Origin: Phycisphaerales bacterium
Lineage (GTDB): Bacteria; Planctomycetota; Phycisphaerae; UBA1845
Reading direction: 5' to 3'
Length of the DNA: 31,464 nt
NCBI GenBank assembly: GCA_020639095.1
Contig: JACKHH010000034.1
Coordinates: 1-31,464 of the forward strand
Shown: piece by piece, positions 7,906 through 15,071 of the stretch
How positions within the stretch are numbered: position 1 is the first letter of the stretch
Layout: each line of letters starts with the position of its first letter
Notes under the pieces: model-generated
The model's database searches: none
The model's input: the letters and a program-made list of their open reading frames with translations, nothing else
Told to the model about the DNA's origin: nothing
Position numbers and translations under genes: made by a program

Positions 7906-8775
7906 TCATCCCCCAGGCTGGACAAAGCTGTACATCAACGACTGCACCACCAGATGCCACCCGTCCGCCATCACAAACAACAGCAACTTGAACGGCAGCG
8001 AGATCAACACCGGCGGCAACATCATCATGCCCATCGAGATCAGGATCGACGCGATCACCATGTCGATGACCAGAAACGGCAGGTACACCTTGAAGCCCAT
8101 GACGAACGCGGTTTTCAGTTCGCCGAGGACAAACGCGGGCACCAGCACGCTGGTCGGAACATCCTTGAGTGCGAGCGTTTCGTCGTCGGGGATCGGCTCG
8201 TGGCGGCGATACTCTTCGAAGAGGTAGATGTCCTCGTAGTTTTCCCCGGCTTCGATTTGCGCGTACATGAAATCGCGCAACGGCTCCATCGCCTTGGTCA
8301 ACGCTTCGCGCTGCCCCATGCCCTTGTTCAAATACGGGTCCACCGCTTCGTCATAGACGCGGCCAAAGGTCGGGCCCATCACCACGATGGTCATGAACAA
8401 ACTCAGACCGAGCAGCACTTGGCTGGGCGGGAGCTGCGGCGTGGCCATCGCCTGACGCAGCAGTGAGAGCACGATGATGATCCGCGTGAAGCTCGTCATC
8501 AAAACGAGCAACGTCGGCACCAGCGTCAGCACCGTCATCACAACGACGATTTGCAGCGTCGCGCTCACGCCCTTGCCGTCGGTCGCGGTGGGCAGCGCGC
8601 CGCGCACGTCGGGAATTTGCAGGGGATTGTCGAACTTGGGGACGGTAGCGACCGTCGGCACTTGGCTGGTGCTCGACGTTTGCGCGCGAGCGGACTTCAC
8701 CGGTGCGAGCAGGCACACGCCCAGCACCGCCAGCGCGATCCACCGGATTGTCGAGCCTCCATGCTCGCCGAACAT
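7906..8775 (-). CDS. fliP: FliP, core of the export channel
   Basis: FliP is the main pore-forming subunit of the flagellar export gate. The protein is 289 residues, with a cleavable signal peptide (about residues 1-32, ending SARAQ) as known for FliP. Signature stretches are SFTRIIIVLSLLRQA after the first mature helix, and FKVYLPFLVIDMVIASILIS and PFKLLLFVMADGWHL near the C-terminus. The ribosome site AAGGAG lies 6 bases before ATG 8775 and sits in the loop of a short hairpin (8776-8792). It follows fliO by 61 bases. Confidence 0.97.
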   Translation of the reverse strand: MFGEHGGSTIRWIALAVLGVCLLAPVKSARAQTSSTSQVPTVATVPKFDNPLQIPDVRGALPTATDGKGVSATLQIVVVMTVLTLVPTLLVLMTSFTRIIIVLSLLRQAMATPQLPPSQVLLGLSLFMTIVVMGPTFGRVYDEAVDPYLNKGMGQREALTKAMEPLRDFMYAQIEAGENYEDIYLFEEYRRHEPIPDDETLALKDVPTSVLVPAFVLGELKTAFVMGFKVYLPFLVIDMVIASILISMGMMMLPPVLISLPFKLLLFVMADGWHLVVQSLMYSFVQPGG

Positions 8776-8792
8776 GCGCTACTCCTTAGCGC
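8776..8792. promoter_or_regulatory. fliP ribosome site held in a hairpin loop
   Basis: Perfect 6-base arms GCGCTA and TAGCGC (8776-8781 and 8787-8792) enclose a 5-base loop which on the coding strand reads AGGAG, the core of the fliP Shine-Dalgarno sequence. The stem is immediately next to the start codon. Short stems with loop-displayed sites can tune initiation; the effect here is inferred. Confidence 0.4.
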
Positions 8793-8836
8793 GTAAACTA
8801 CGGGTGGCTGATTGCCGGATCAGGCACTGTGCGACA

Positions 8837-9895
8837 TCAGGCGCTGTGCAGCGCGCGGATGCGGGTGCGCAACGATTCGAGTTCGCCGCGTGCCACGCGC
8901 AACGTATCGCTCACGGCTTCGACTTCTTCCGTGTGGTCGTCGGGTTCCTCGTCGAAACGATCAAGCTGGTCCGCCAGCAACGTATCGAAGCCAGCCCCCA
9001 CCTCACCGCGTCCGACCGTGCGGCCGAGCAGCAGCGACACTTCCTGCGGATCCGTAATTTCCGCGAGCGTGCGCATCCCTTCACCGCTCACGCCAACGAG
9101 CACCAACCGATTGCCGACGTGCAGCAATATCGCCGACTGCTTCGCGGAGATCGGCGCGCGTCCGACGACCTTCAGCGCATCGGCTGCGATCGGACGTGCT
9201 GCCGGAAGATAACGTCGCACGAGCACGGTGAGCGTCGCGATCAACGCGAGCACGCCACCGAGCGCCGCATACGGGCCGCGGTACCACGGAACAACCGCAG
9301 CCGAGCGGTCCGCCGTTGTGTTGGTTGCGCGATCGACGGAATCCGCACCGGCTGCTGTAGCTTCGTCACGATTTCGGGGAATCAACCGCCGCGGCGCCGC
9401 CGCGACCTCGGTTGCGCTTGGTTGGGAAATCACGGGTTGCGCCTGCGCAGCATCCGCTTCCACCTGGGGCTGCACAGCCGTCTTTTCGATGGGCGCAATC
9501 TCAGGCTTCGCCGGCAACTCCGCAGTCTTCGTCGGCAGCTGCTCAATGGAATCCGCCGCAATCGTAGGCGACTTCGCTGCCGTATTCGGTGCGTTCAAGA
9601 CCGTCGGCGAGATCAACTGAACTTCAACACCGTCCTCCACCCGGGCCTTCACCGGCTCATCGCCTTGCGCCGCCTGAACTGCAACCGTCGGAGTCTGCGC
9701 CTCGTCAGGCGGAACATCCGTGCTGTCGAGCGCCATCGCGGCATTGACGCGCACTGCGCCCGATTGCGGCGGGGTCGCCGTCACCGGTCGCTGCGCACTG
9801 GGCGCCGCCGTATTCGTTTGTTCGTCCGCTTGCGCCGGGAACGTCATCCACAGTCCCAGGGCGAAGACCAGCAAGTGCAACCGTGTCGACTCCAT
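8837..9895 (-). CDS. fliO: FliO-like export-apparatus assembly protein with long periplasmic region
   Basis: FliO helps FliP fold and assemble. The protein is 352 residues, long for FliO, which is usually 100-200. It has a probable signal peptide (residues 1-23, LLVFALGLWMTFPAQA), a low-complexity Ala/Pro/Thr/Glu-rich region of about 190 residues, and a membrane helix (YAALGGVLALIATLTVLVRRYLP). The FliO domain after it shows LKVVGRAPISAKQSAILLHVGNRLVLVGVS. A charged, helical C-terminal tail (EEVEAVSDTLRVARGELESLRTRI) follows. The identification rests on that short domain and on its position between fliN and fliP. Confidence 0.85.
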   Translation of the reverse strand: MESTRLHLLVFALGLWMTFPAQADEQTNTAAPSAQRPVTATPPQSGAVRVNAAMALDSTDVPPDEAQTPTVAVQAAQGDEPVKARVEDGVEVQLISPTVLNAPNTAAKSPTIAADSIEQLPTKTAELPAKPEIAPIEKTAVQPQVEADAAQAQPVISQPSATEVAAAPRRLIPRNRDEATAAGADSVDRATNTTADRSAAVVPWYRGPYAALGGVLALIATLTVLVRRYLPAARPIAADALKVVGRAPISAKQSAILLHVGNRLVLVGVSGEGMRTLAEITDPQEVSLLLGRTVGRGEVGAGFDTLLADQLDRFDEEPDDHTEEVEAVSDTLRVARGELESLRTRIRALHSA

Positions 9896-9939
9896 TCGAC
9901 GTGCACCTCAAGTTAGAAGTTGAATTGACGTCCGTCGCG

Positions 9940-10638
9940 TCAGCCCGCGAGCCTTGCATCCGGGTTGGCAATGATCTCACTTACGCGAACACAGAAGTTG
10001 TCGTTGAGCACGAGCACTTCGCCGCGCGCCACCATCCGACCATTCACATACACGTCAACCGGGTCGCCCGCAAAGCGATCCAGTTCGACAACACTCCCCT
10101 GCCCAAGCTTGAGAATATCCTCAACGTACATCTGCGTGCGGCCCAACTCGATCTTGACGTGCATCTCGACGTCATACAGCAAGCTCAACGGCTGGTTCGC
10201 CTGCTTCGTGATTTCGCTGACGTCGAATTCCGGTAGTTCGATCTCTTCCACCGGCACATTGGCTGCGGGCGGAGGCGCGGGTGCTTGCGCCGCCTGAGCA
10301 GCGGCAGCAGCAGCCGCTGCTTCCTGCTCAGCGCGTTCAGCCGCAATAGCAGCCGCCATCGCCGCACCGGCTTCGTCGAGCGGTTTGCCCGTCGAGTCGA
10401 GCGCGCCGAAGTCACCAGCCGCCGCTTCCGCGCTTGCCGGCGTCGCCACCGGTTCGTCAGCGAGATTCTGCGCCTGCTGCATCAGCGCATCGAGATCGGA
10501 TTGACTGATGCCGATGTCGCCGCTGTCTTCAACCGAGTCTTCCGGATTCGGCGTATGCGCAGCATCGCCGGCCCCCGACGAGTCATCGTCGGGATCCGGA
10601 ATATCGTTCATCAGAGCATCGATGTCGTTTTGGTCCAT
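9940..10638 (-). CDS. fliN: FliN rotor switch protein with two FliM-type CheY-binding peptides
   Basis: FliN forms the bottom of the rotor C ring and helps direction switching. With ATG at 10638 the protein is 232 residues, much longer than simple FliN (about 130). The C-terminal SpoA domain (about residues 150-228) is typical: LYDVEMHVKIELGRTQMYVEDILKL, then GSVVELDRFAGDPVDVYVNG and ARGEVLVLNDNFCVRV. The N-terminus has two motifs like the FliM CheY-binding peptide (LSQxEIDALL): MDQNDIDALM at 1-10 and ISQSDLDALM at 44-53. An Ala/Glu-rich linker joins them to the SpoA domain. Typical fliM is absent between fliL and this gene. The ribosome site is weak; an upstream ATG at 10686 is possible but adds non-conserved residues. 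Confidence 0.92.
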   Translation of the reverse strand: MDQNDIDALMNDIPDPDDDSSGAGDAAHTPNPEDSVEDSGDIGISQSDLDALMQQAQNLADEPVATPASAEAAAGDFGALDSTGKPLDEAGAAMAAAIAAERAEQEAAAAAAAAQAAQAPAPPPAANVPVEEIELPEFDVSEITKQANQPLSLLYDVEMHVKIELGRTQMYVEDILKLGQGSVVELDRFAGDPVDVYVNGRMVARGEVLVLNDNFCVRVSEIIANPDARLAG

Positions 10639-10740
10639 GGGACGCACGATACCTCGGTAGCGGCTCCGCGCAGGATACGCCCGCACCCGCCGCCACCGGT
10701 CTCTGAGGTATTATCGGTACCCTGGAGGTGCCCTCCCCAA

Positions 10741-11271
10741 TCAAAGGTCGGCCGGTGACTGGTAGAACTTCGGAATCAGCAGATCCTCGATCACCGTGTC
10801 GTCCCCCAGGACCTGGTTCAACTCGAACCGGAACTGCCTTCTCAGCGTGTCCAGGCCGGGTTCGTTGAGGTATTTGACGTCGGCGCTGCGGATCACGGTG
10901 TTCAACCGGTCCAGCACCGTTGACTCCCGCGCGGTCAACACTTTTTGCACTTCTTCCGCGCGATCCTTGTGTACCAGGATGCTCACGTGCAGATTGAACA
11001 GGAAGAGACGGCCTTCACGCTTGTTAAACGCGTTCACTTCCGGCAGCGGAATCTCGACCGATTCCTCAACGGCCTGCACCGCCTGCTCTTCCTCGGTCAG
11101 TTCCGCACCCTCAGCCGTCGCGGGTTGCTTGTACATCATGCGCGTCATGATGAATATGCCCGCGCCTTCACCAACGATTAACCCCGCTGCCAGTAGTATC
11201 GTGAGCATTTTCTTGCTCTTCGGCGGCTGCGCTACTGGTGCGTCGTCGATGATCTGTTCAGTATCAGCCAT
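10741..11271 (-). CDS. fliL: FliL, stator-associated basal-body membrane protein
   Basis: FliL is a single-pass inner-membrane protein that forms rings around stator units and supports torque. With ATG at 11271 (perfect AGGAGG 7 bases upstream, inside the end of motB) it is 176 residues and begins MADTEQIIDDAP. A membrane helix (about 22-43, MLTILLAAGLIVGEGAGIFIM) is followed by an acidic linker and the periplasmic FliL domain (LFNLHVSILVHKDRAEEVQKVL ... LRRQFRFELNQVL). It overlaps motB by 8 bases, which fits coupled expression of stator and FliL. Confidence 0.93.
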   Translation of the reverse strand: MADTEQIIDDAPVAQPPKSKKMLTILLAAGLIVGEGAGIFIMTRMMYKQPATAEGAELTEEEQAVQAVEESVEIPLPEVNAFNKREGRLFLFNLHVSILVHKDRAEEVQKVLTARESTVLDRLNTVIRSADVKYLNEPGLDTLRRQFRFELNQVLGDDTVIEDLLIPKFYQSPADL

Positions 11272-12019
11272 CGGTGGCCTCCTGATCCTCGAGGTCAATG
11301 TCCTCGGGTTCGTAGTCCTGAATCGTTGCTTCCGTCACCACGATCTCCACCCGGCGATTCAACGCCCGCTCCTCCTCGGTGACGGCTTGTCGTTTGACCG
11401 GCGCTTCCGATCCGGCACTGATCAGCCGAATCCGCTCCGGCCGAATTCCCCGGGCCACCATCACGTCGCGAACCGCGCGGGCCCGGGCGTATGCCAGGTC
11501 CCAGGCATCCTTCCAGACCGAGTCCGGTGGTAGCGGCTCGTTCGTGGCGTGCCCGGTGATCTTGAGAATCGTGTTGTGTCCGATCGTGCGGTCGGCCACC
11601 TGCTCGATCAATTGGCGCGACTCGTCCTTGAGCACGTCGCTGAACCGATCGAAGGTGATGCGCCCGCCGATCTCTACATGAATACCCTCGTTGATGTCGG
11701 TGATGCGAAAGACCTTGCCGCGAATGCCCGGGTCGTCGGCGTCGCCGTCCTCGCGCTTCTGCTGGATGATGATTTCCTGCAAGCGCTTGAGCAACGTGTT
11801 CGGCTCCATCATCTCTGACGGAACGGCATTGATCTCTCCGGTGTTACCAAACGCCTTCCGCAACGACTCCATCACCAGATTGAATCGTTCATCTTTCTTG
11901 ATCTCGCTCAGCGACACGATGATGACGAAGAAGCAGAGCAACAGCGACATCATGTCGCCGAACGTCACCATCCATTCCGGCGCGCCGCCAGCAGCTTCCT
12001 GTTTCTTACGACCCGCCAT
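11264..12019 (-). CDS. motB: MotB stator subunit (PomB-like, sodium type suggested)
   Basis: MotB anchors the stator to peptidoglycan and carries the ion-binding aspartate. The protein is 251 residues. Its single helix follows PEWMVTFGDMMSLLLCFF, with the essential Asp at residue 22. This reads more like PomB, the sodium-type partner, than E. coli MotB. The plug/linker region is followed by an OmpA-type peptidoglycan-binding domain (about 110-240) with ILKITGHATNEP, ARARAVRDVMVARG and RRVEIVV. It is 188 bases downstream of motA, across a REP-like element and a 7-bp repeat array, and overlaps fliL. Confidence 0.95.
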   Translation of the reverse strand: MAGRKKQEAAGGAPEWMVTFGDMMSLLLCFFVIIVSLSEIKKDERFNLVMESLRKAFGNTGEINAVPSEMMEPNTLLKRLQEIIIQQKREDGDADDPGIRGKVFRITDINEGIHVEIGGRITFDRFSDVLKDESRQLIEQVADRTIGHNTILKITGHATNEPLPPDSVWKDAWDLAYARARAVRDVMVARGIRPERIRLISAGSEAPVKRQAVTEEERALNRRVEIVVTEATIQDYEPEDIDLEDQEATDG

Positions 12020-12058
12020 CTCGTTCCATCACTCCCGCCTATACCGCTTCATTCTGAT

Positions 12059-12156
12059 GGGTGGCACTGACAAACTCCGCTTGTCAGTGGGCTTAACACC
12101 AGCAACTCGCCCCGATCTGAATCACCACGGACAAGCCAAGCTTGTCCGTGCCACCC
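12059..12156. repeat. REP-like double-hairpin element, copy 3 (motA-motB gap)
   Basis: This 98-base element has the same plan as copy 1: outer GGGTGGCA (12059-12066) and TGCCACCC (12149-12156), a left hairpin at 12065-12089 with one mismatch in its 11-base arms, and a perfect right hairpin CACGGACAAGC/GCTTGTCCGTG at 12126-12150 (loop CAA). The 36-base middle differs from copy 1. Confidence 0.85.
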
Positions 12157-12164
12157 GTGACTCA

Positions 12165-12198
12165 ATCATTCAGCATTCTGCATTCTGCATTCTGCACT
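12165..12198. repeat. 7-bp repeat array after the motA stop codon
   Basis: On the minus strand, just past the motA TAG, the units GAATGCA, GAATGCA, GAATGCT and GAATGAT follow with a 7-base step and run up to the REP-like element at 12059-12156. Confidence 0.75.
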
Positions 12199-12207
12199 AT
12201 CCGTTGC

Positions 12208-12987
12208 CTACGCAGCCGCCGCTTCCTCCGACGATGTCCGCATCGCAGCCGGCAGGAACGTCTTCAGCTTCTGCTCGACGACACGCGGGTTGTCGCCCGA
12301 CTGAATCGCCATCACACCCCGCAGGATGATCTGCTTGATGAGCATCTCTTCCGCGCTGCGTTTGGCCAGCTTGTCCGCGACCGGCAGCGCGAAGATGTTC
12401 GCGAGCAGCGCACCGTACATCGTCGTGAGCAACGCGACCGCCATACCCGAACCGATCGAGCTCGGGTCATCCATGTTCGAAAGCATCTTCACCAGACCGA
12501 TGAGCGTTCCAATCATCCCGAACGCCGGCGCGTACTTGCCGATATTGTCGAACAACGCCTTGCCGTCGCTGTGCCGGTCCGCAATCGAATCAAGCTCGCA
12601 TTCGAGAATCGACTGAATCAATTCCGGATCGGTTCCGTCAACCGCCATCTGGATACCGGTGACCAGGAAGTCATCCTTGATTTCGCGCACTGAGTTTTCC
12701 AAAGACAGGATGCCGTCGCGACGCGCCACCTCGGCGTAATGCACCAACTCGCCGATCAACTCCTGCGGATCACGCGGCTTCGTGAAGATCGCGTGCTTCA
12801 TCACCTTCGGAAGGCTCAACACGTTCTTCAACGGGAAGCTCAACAGCGCAGCCGCAAACGCACCGCCACCGACGATGGCGACCGACGGGTAGTCGATGAA
12901 CATCTTGAGGCTTGAGCCTCCGCCCATCATGCCCCACAGCACCAAGCCGGGGCCGACGATCAGACCGATAAGTGTCGCGATATCCAT
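12208..12987 (-). CDS. motA: MotA stator subunit (PomA-like, sodium type suggested)
   Basis: MotA forms the pentameric ion channel ring of the stator that turns the rotor. The protein is 259 residues with four helices. The cytoplasmic loop has the rotor-contacting charges, Arg90 (VARRDGILSLE) and Glu97. Helix 3 holds YAPAFGMIGTLIGLV with Pro154 and Thr161; helix 4 holds VALLTTMYGALLAN with Thr188/Thr189 and Pro202. Threonines at these places, with SNMDD between the helices, resemble the sodium-type PomA rather than proton-type MotA. A sigma-28-like promoter lies about 50-80 bases upstream (13039-13066), in the 106-base gap after flbD. Confidence 0.96.
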   Translation of the reverse strand: MDIATLIGLIVGPGLVLWGMMGGGSSLKMFIDYPSVAIVGGGAFAAALLSFPLKNVLSLPKVMKHAIFTKPRDPQELIGELVHYAEVARRDGILSLENSVREIKDDFLVTGIQMAVDGTDPELIQSILECELDSIADRHSDGKALFDNIGKYAPAFGMIGTLIGLVKMLSNMDDPSSIGSGMAVALLTTMYGALLANIFALPVADKLAKRSAEEMLIKQIILRGVMAIQSGDNPRVVEQKLKTFLPAAMRTSSEEAAAA

Positions 12988-13038
12988 AAACCCTATCTCT
13001 CGATCCCGCTCACTACCCGCGCGGACACTCCCATCGAT

Positions 13039-13066
13039 TTATCGACGCTGCGCGAGCCTCATGTTA
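13039..13066 (-). promoter_or_regulatory. Possible sigma-28 (FliA) promoter for motA
   Basis: On the minus strand the -10 region GTCGATAA (13046-13039) matches 7 of 8 bases of the sigma-28 consensus GCCGATAA. A -35-like TAAC (13066-13063; consensus TAAA) lies 16 bases upstream against an ideal of 15. The expected start is near 13030, about 40 bases before the motA ATG. It would let the stator genes be raised separately once FliA is active. Confidence 0.4.
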
Positions 13067-13093
13067 GCCCGCCGCGATCGCTTCCCACCCCTG

Positions 13094-13288
13094 TTACACC
13101 ACCTGAAAAGCCCGTATCCGCCGGGCATACTCCACCGCCCGCTCCACGACCACCTGCTGAGACTCCTGCACCAAGAAGTGATCCCCGCTGATCAGCGTGA
13201 TCATCGTGTCCGGCGTCTCTTCGACGAACTTGATCAACTCCGCGTTGACCACCACCGCCCTGCCATTGAGTCGTGTTACCGCGATCAT
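13094..13288 (-). CDS. flbD: FlbD/SwrD-family small flagellar protein
   Basis: The product is a 64-residue protein of the FlbD family (SwrD in Bacillus, where it supports motor power). It has no known catalytic motif. The family pattern is clear: MIAVTRLNGRAVVVNAELIKFVEETPDTMITLISGDHFLVQES, close to the common M-I-x-V-x-R-L-N-G opening and the E-x-x-P-D-T-x-I-x-L-x-x-G core. The length matches the family. It sits between flgE and motA, its usual neighbours. This is not the sigma-54 activator of Caulobacter that shares the name. Confidence 0.9.
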   Translation of the reverse strand: MIAVTRLNGRAVVVNAELIKFVEETPDTMITLISGDHFLVQESQQVVVERAVEYARRIRAFQVV

Positions 13289-13316
13289 CGCGCACCTACC
13301 TCAGGTCGCCAGAAGG

Positions 13317-15005
13317 TTATCGGGCCAGAAGCATCAGCTCTTGCAGCAGGTCGTCGGCGCTGCGCACCACTCGGCTCGCCGCGGAAAAACCCGTCGATGC
13401 CGTAATCAGATTGATGAACTCGCGGGACAGTTCGACGTTGCTCAATTCAAGTGCGTTTGACTGAATCGCGCCCGCACCCTCCGTACGCGGAGCCGTCACC
13501 ATCGCTTCGCCCGAGTTGATGCCCACGGCAAAGGTATTGTCCCCCAACCCGTTCAGACCGGCAGGATTACGGAACGTCGCCAACGCCAACTGCCCGAACG
13601 AACGCGTCCGGCCATTGCTGAATGTTCCCGTGATGACACCGTCCGCGTCGATCGCGTAATCGATCAGCGTACCGCCCGGCGCACCATCCTGCGTCGCCAT
13701 CACCAGCGTCGACGTTCCGTTGCCGAAGTTCAAACCCGTCACGCCGTTGACGTCGAGTTCAAACGCGAGCGGATTGGCGCCACCATTGTTCGCAAGGTCC
13801 ACGTTCACCGTCGTGCCCGTGCTCGCGACAAGTTCACCGTTCTGATCGAACGAAAGCGTGCCGGTGCCCAGCAGCGGACTCGTATCGGAATCGTTGTTGC
13901 TCTCCGCGAAGAAACGCCACGTGGTACCCGAATCGTCGCGCGACTCCATCGCCATGCGCAAACGCACCTCCACCGGATTGCCCAGCGAATCGTAAACGGT
14001 GAACGCAGTCGTCAGGCCTTCGCCGGTTGCCGGTGTCGAGGTGAACGAGAACGGAAGCTTGCCCGTGGTCGCGTTGCGAATGTCCGACGGATCGATGCTG
14101 ATCGCGTTGGCTTCGCCCGCGTTCGCGGTGATGACCATCGCACCGGTCGCGTCAATCGTCACGCCCGGCGTCTGGCCGGAAGGTGTCGGCACGCTGGTAT
14201 CAATCGCGGTAACCTGCTCGACGAAATTCGCGAAATCCCCCAGCGTCGATCCGTCCGTTCCCACAACAAACTGCTTCTCGGGAATATCCACCCCACCCTT
14301 CTGAATGTTGCGCAGCGTAATCACATCGCCCGCGGTGAAGAGCGCCTGACCGTCGCCATCGACCAGCGAGGTAAGCTGCGTCGCAGCCGTGGCCGGACCG
14401 GCTGCTGTTGCGAGCGGGCCCGTTTGCGTGACCGCACCCGTCGCCCCCAAGTCAGCCGCGGCGTCCAGATTGCCTTCGATTTCCGCCGACGTCGTCGCAA
14501 TGGCTTCGCTTTCCGTACCCAGCGGAATGTTCAGGTTGCTCAGCGCGCCGGTGATGATCTCGCCGTTGGCGTCCGCGGCGAATCCCTTCACGTACGCGCC
14601 GCTCGACGACACCAGATCGTTATTTTCATCGAGCACCATCGCACCATCGCGCGTGTAAAGTTGCGTGCCGTCCGAGTCCTCCAGAATGAGAAAACCCGCA
14701 CCGTCGATCGCGACGTCGGACTTGACGCCCGTGCCCTGAATCGTTCCCGGCTCAAAGTTTCGCTGGAGCGTCGCCAATCGTGAACCCAATCCCACTTCGA
14801 CGGGGTTCGATCCGCCGTTGTTCGTGGCCGCATCCGGACCCGAACCCGGATCGATCGTGCGGTAGTACACCGTCTCAAACAGCGCTCGCTGACTCTTGAA
14901 CGCGGTCGTGTTCACGTTGGCGACGTTGTCGCCCACGGCATCGATGGTCGACTGGTTGGACTTGATCCCGGTAAATCCAACCAGCATTGCTTGCGTCAAA
15001 CCCAT
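13317..15005 (-). CDS. flgE: FlgE, hook protein
   Basis: FlgE polymerises into the hook, the flexible joint. The protein is 562 residues, longer than the roughly 400 of Salmonella FlgE, with the extra length in the variable surface domain. Conserved rod/hook ends are present: SNQSTIDAVGDNVANVNTTAFKS near the N-terminus, and ELSNVELSREFINLITASTGFSA with DLLQELMLL at the C-terminus, which pair into the hook core. VAIDGAGFLIL and the DGAM/GAYVKGF stretch are also typical. A strong ribosome site (AAGGAG) lies 8 bases before ATG 15005. It follows flgD, the hook cap. Confidence 0.95.
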   Translation of the reverse strand: MGLTQAMLVGFTGIKSNQSTIDAVGDNVANVNTTAFKSQRALFETVYYRTIDPGSGPDAATNNGGSNPVEVGLGSRLATLQRNFEPGTIQGTGVKSDVAIDGAGFLILEDSDGTQLYTRDGAMVLDENNDLVSSSGAYVKGFAADANGEIITGALSNLNIPLGTESEAIATTSAEIEGNLDAAADLGATGAVTQTGPLATAAGPATAATQLTSLVDGDGQALFTAGDVITLRNIQKGGVDIPEKQFVVGTDGSTLGDFANFVEQVTAIDTSVPTPSGQTPGVTIDATGAMVITANAGEANAISIDPSDIRNATTGKLPFSFTSTPATGEGLTTAFTVYDSLGNPVEVRLRMAMESRDDSGTTWRFFAESNNDSDTSPLLGTGTLSFDQNGELVASTGTTVNVDLANNGGANPLAFELDVNGVTGLNFGNGTSTLVMATQDGAPGGTLIDYAIDADGVITGTFSNGRTRSFGQLALATFRNPAGLNGLGDNTFAVGINSGEAMVTAPRTEGAGAIQSNALELSNVELSREFINLITASTGFSAASRVVRSADDLLQELMLLAR

Positions 15006-15071
15006 ACTGCATACTCCTTGACCGACTACCGCTTATCGCACGTCAAACCGCGTCACTAGAATTCGTTTTCG

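Noticed and set aside
8819..8850. Imperfect 15-base direct repeat (ATCAGGC-RCTGTGC) at the fliO stop
   Set aside because: Two short copies with a mismatch, partly in coding sequence; no further copies were noticed, so it is probably chance or minor duplication.
10710..10717. ACCGATAA before fliN as a sigma-28 promoter
   Set aside because: It matches 7 of 8 bases of the -10 consensus, but there is no TAAA-like -35 element at about 15 bases upstream.
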